The position numbers and the translations under genes were made by a program. The notes under the pieces are model-generated. The model was not told where the DNA came from and made no database searches. It was given only the letters and a program-made list of their open reading frames with translations. Below are positions 13,738 to 15,146 of a stretch of DNA of 15,146 nt, one piece after another; within the stretch, counting starts at the first letter, position 1, and the number at the start of each line of letters is the position of its first letter. Source of the stretch: Candidatus Egaibacter danicus (GTDB lineage: Bacteria > Pseudomonadota > Gammaproteobacteria > Burkholderiales > Burkholderiaceae); assembly GCA_011391115.1 (NCBI GenBank), contig JAABRC010000017.1, positions 1 through 15,146 on the forward strand. The letters are read 5' to 3'.

Positions 13738-15146
13738 ATGCCCCAAGGTCTTATCCGAATTCGCGGTGCGCGCCAGCACAACCTCAAAAATCTTGATCTG
13801 GATATTCGGACCGGTGAGTTGACGGTGGTGACGGGTCCCAGTGGCTCCGGCAAATCCAGCCTGGTGTTTGACACGCTGTTTGCTGAGGGGCAACGTCGGT
13901 ATGTAGAAACCTTCTCCGCTTACGCCCGCCAGTTTCTGGACCGCATGGACAAACCGGCAGTAGACAAGGTCGAGGGTGTACCACCCGCCATTGCTATTGA
14001 CCAGACCAATCCGGTGCGCTCATCTCGCTCCACTGTGGGCACGATGACCGAGCTCAATGATCACTTGAAGCTGCTGTTTGCGCGGTCCGGACACCTTTTT
14101 GATCGGGAAACGGCACAAACTGTGCGTCATGACACGCCTGAAACGATCTATGCCCAGTTAAAGGATCGTGCCGGCACGGGTGATGCCCGACTGGTTGTGA
14201 CGTTTCCGGTGGAACTGCCTGCCGACACCAGTGCGCAGCAGATCGAGCAATGGCTTTCCGTGAGTGGCTATACCAAGGTTCAGGCCGAGCGCGAGATCGA
14301 AGTTCGCCCGGATTCTGAGGCGACCCGCACGACGGCCACTGCCAAGAAGAGATCTGGCACCAAAGCGGCAGCCATTGAAGTGACCACGAGGAAGGTGCTG
14401 GACGTCGTTGCTGACCGCTTTCGGCTCAGCAATACGGAGCCGGCACGGGTGGTGGAAGCCATTGAAATGGCATTGAAGCGTGGTGGTGGGCGAGTGAATG
14501 TCTTTTGCTTGCAAGGTGAAGAGCCTGCAGACATCTGGAAATTTTCAACAGGACTGCACTGCCCTGAAAGTGATCTGAGGTACACCGACCCCATCCCCTC
14601 GATGTTTTCTTTCAATTCCGCGGTTGGTGCCTGCGAAACATGTCGGGGCTTTGGACGCGTTATTGGCGTGGATTACGGGTTGGTGATCCCGAACGACAAG
14701 CTGACGTTGCGGGCAGGTGCCGTCAAGCCCATGCAAACGCCAGCCTGGCAGGAGTGCCAGGATGACCTGATGCGTCACGCCGAGGCGGCGGGCATTCCAA
14801 GGGACACTCCTTACTACAAGCTCACGCCTGAACAGCAGCACTGGGTCATCCATGGCTCGCCCAACTGGAATGGCAAATGGAACCAGCACTGGTTCGGTGT
14901 CAATCGGTTTTTTGAGTACTTGGAGACCAAGTCCTACAAAATGCACATCCGAGTGCTGCTTTCCAAGTACCGCAGCTACACACCCTGCGGCGTTTGTGGC
15001 GGTGCACGGTTGAAGACAGAGAGCCTGCTTTGGCGAGTCGGAAGCAAGGCCGACGCTGATTCAGTGCTGGATCCATCCCGGCGTTTTATGCCTCAGGGCG
15101 TGAAATGGAGCCGTGAGCAACTTGAAGCTCTGCCGGGTTTGTGTCT
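13738..15146 (+). CDS. UvrA-family ABC ATPase (divergent UvrA paralogue), N-terminal 469 residues, cut by right window edge
   Basis: ATG 13738 is chosen because family homology (LIRIRGARQHNLKNLDLDI) begins at residue 5. UvrA proteins are DNA-damage-sensing ABC ATPases that load UvrB. Visible parts: Walker A GPSGSGKSS (33-41), then AEGQRRYVETFSAYARQFL and VEGVPPAIAIDQ. A variable region with an Ala/Thr/Lys linker occupies about 190-215. A degenerate zinc module follows (Cys275, Ser278, Cys299, Cys302), then CGVCGGARLK (Cys417, Cys420). Housekeeping UvrA has four cysteines at the first module and a different stretch after the LLFAR motif. The sequence looks like the long UvrA paralogues of Burkholderiales, whose role is unclear, but the truncation prevents confirmation. 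Therefore no symbol is given. Confidence 0.85.
   Translation, partial: MPQGLIRIRGARQHNLKNLDLDIRTGELTVVTGPSGSGKSSLVFDTLFAEGQRRYVETFSAYARQFLDRMDKPAVDKVEGVPPAIAIDQTNPVRSSRSTVGTMTELNDHLKLLFARSGHLFDRETAQTVRHDTPETIYAQLKDRAGTGDARLVVTFPVELPADTSAQQIEQWLSVSGYTKVQAEREIEVRPDSEATRTTATAKKRSGTKAAAIEVTTRKVLDVVADRFRLSNTEPARVVEAIEMALKRGGGRVNVFCLQGEEPADIWKFSTGLHCPESDLRYTDPIPSMFSFNSAVGACETCRGFGRVIGVDYGLVIPNDKLTLRAGAVKPMQTPAWQECQDDLMRHAEAAGIPRDTPYYKLTPEQQHWVIHGSPNWNGKWNQHWFGVNRFFEYLETKSYKMHIRVLLSKYRSYTPCGVCGGARLKTESLLWRVGSKADADSVLDPSRRFMPQGVKWSREQLEALPGLC

Noticed and set aside
1..15146. Mobile elements, CRISPR arrays, tRNA or rRNA genes
   Set aside because: No transposase, integrase, regularly spaced repeats, tRNA-like cloverleaf or rRNA sequence was recognised on either strand. 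Reading by eye could miss a degenerate remnant.

Overview
The window looks like a chromosomal segment of a betaproteobacterium, most likely order Burkholderiales and probably Comamonadaceae. This rests on the protein families, their order around a leucine-degradation cluster, and the moderately GC-rich codon use. It is an inference, because no rRNA or other strong taxonomic marker is present. I see no mobile element, CRISPR array, tRNA or rRNA, and no convincing new multi-gene system. The best leads are regulatory DNA and unusual protein architectures.

Layout. (1) 1-2128, minus strand: the N-terminal 709 residues of a large ADP-forming acyl-CoA synthetase that runs off the left edge. (2) 2129-2262: a short divergent intergenic region. 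(3) 2263-3769, plus strand: three tightly coupled small genes, a single-domain rhodanese, a YchJ-like SEC-C protein and a HAD phosphatase, joined by 4-base start/stop overlaps. (4) 3754-3777: a perfect 24-bp palindrome that covers the HAD stop codon and lies 38 bp upstream of the next gene, a strong candidate operator. (5) 3816-11431, plus strand: a leucine/isovalerate (liu) catabolic cluster. Its order is 3-methylcrotonyl-CoA carboxylase beta (liuB), DUF4126 membrane protein, 3-methylcrotonyl-CoA carboxylase alpha (liuD), GhrA-type hydroxyacid dehydrogenase, hydroxymethylglutaryl-CoA lyase (liuE), YbaK-type deacylase, DUF1289 protein, and 2-hydroxychromene-2-carboxylate isomerase-like protein. 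(6) 11602-13365: an MHS-family major facilitator transporter with a roughly 150-residue soluble insert, preceded by a structured leader and followed by two hairpins, the second a good intrinsic terminator. (7) 13478-13654: a 58-residue membrane-anchored protein. (8) 13738 to the right edge: the N-terminal 469 residues of a UvrA-family ATPase that resembles the divergent UvrA paralogues more than housekeeping UvrA.

How the genes work together. LiuB and LiuD form the biotin-dependent carboxylase that makes 3-methylglutaconyl-CoA, and LiuE cleaves HMG-CoA to acetyl-CoA and acetoacetate. Isovaleryl-CoA dehydrogenase (liuA), methylglutaconyl-CoA hydratase (liuC) and the usual regulator are not in the window, so the pathway here is incomplete. 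The YbaK, DUF1289 and isomerase genes sit in the same transcription unit through overlaps or very short gaps but have no obvious step in leucine breakdown. The divergent acyl-CoA synthetase could activate short organic acids, but a link to the liu genes is only suggested by proximity.
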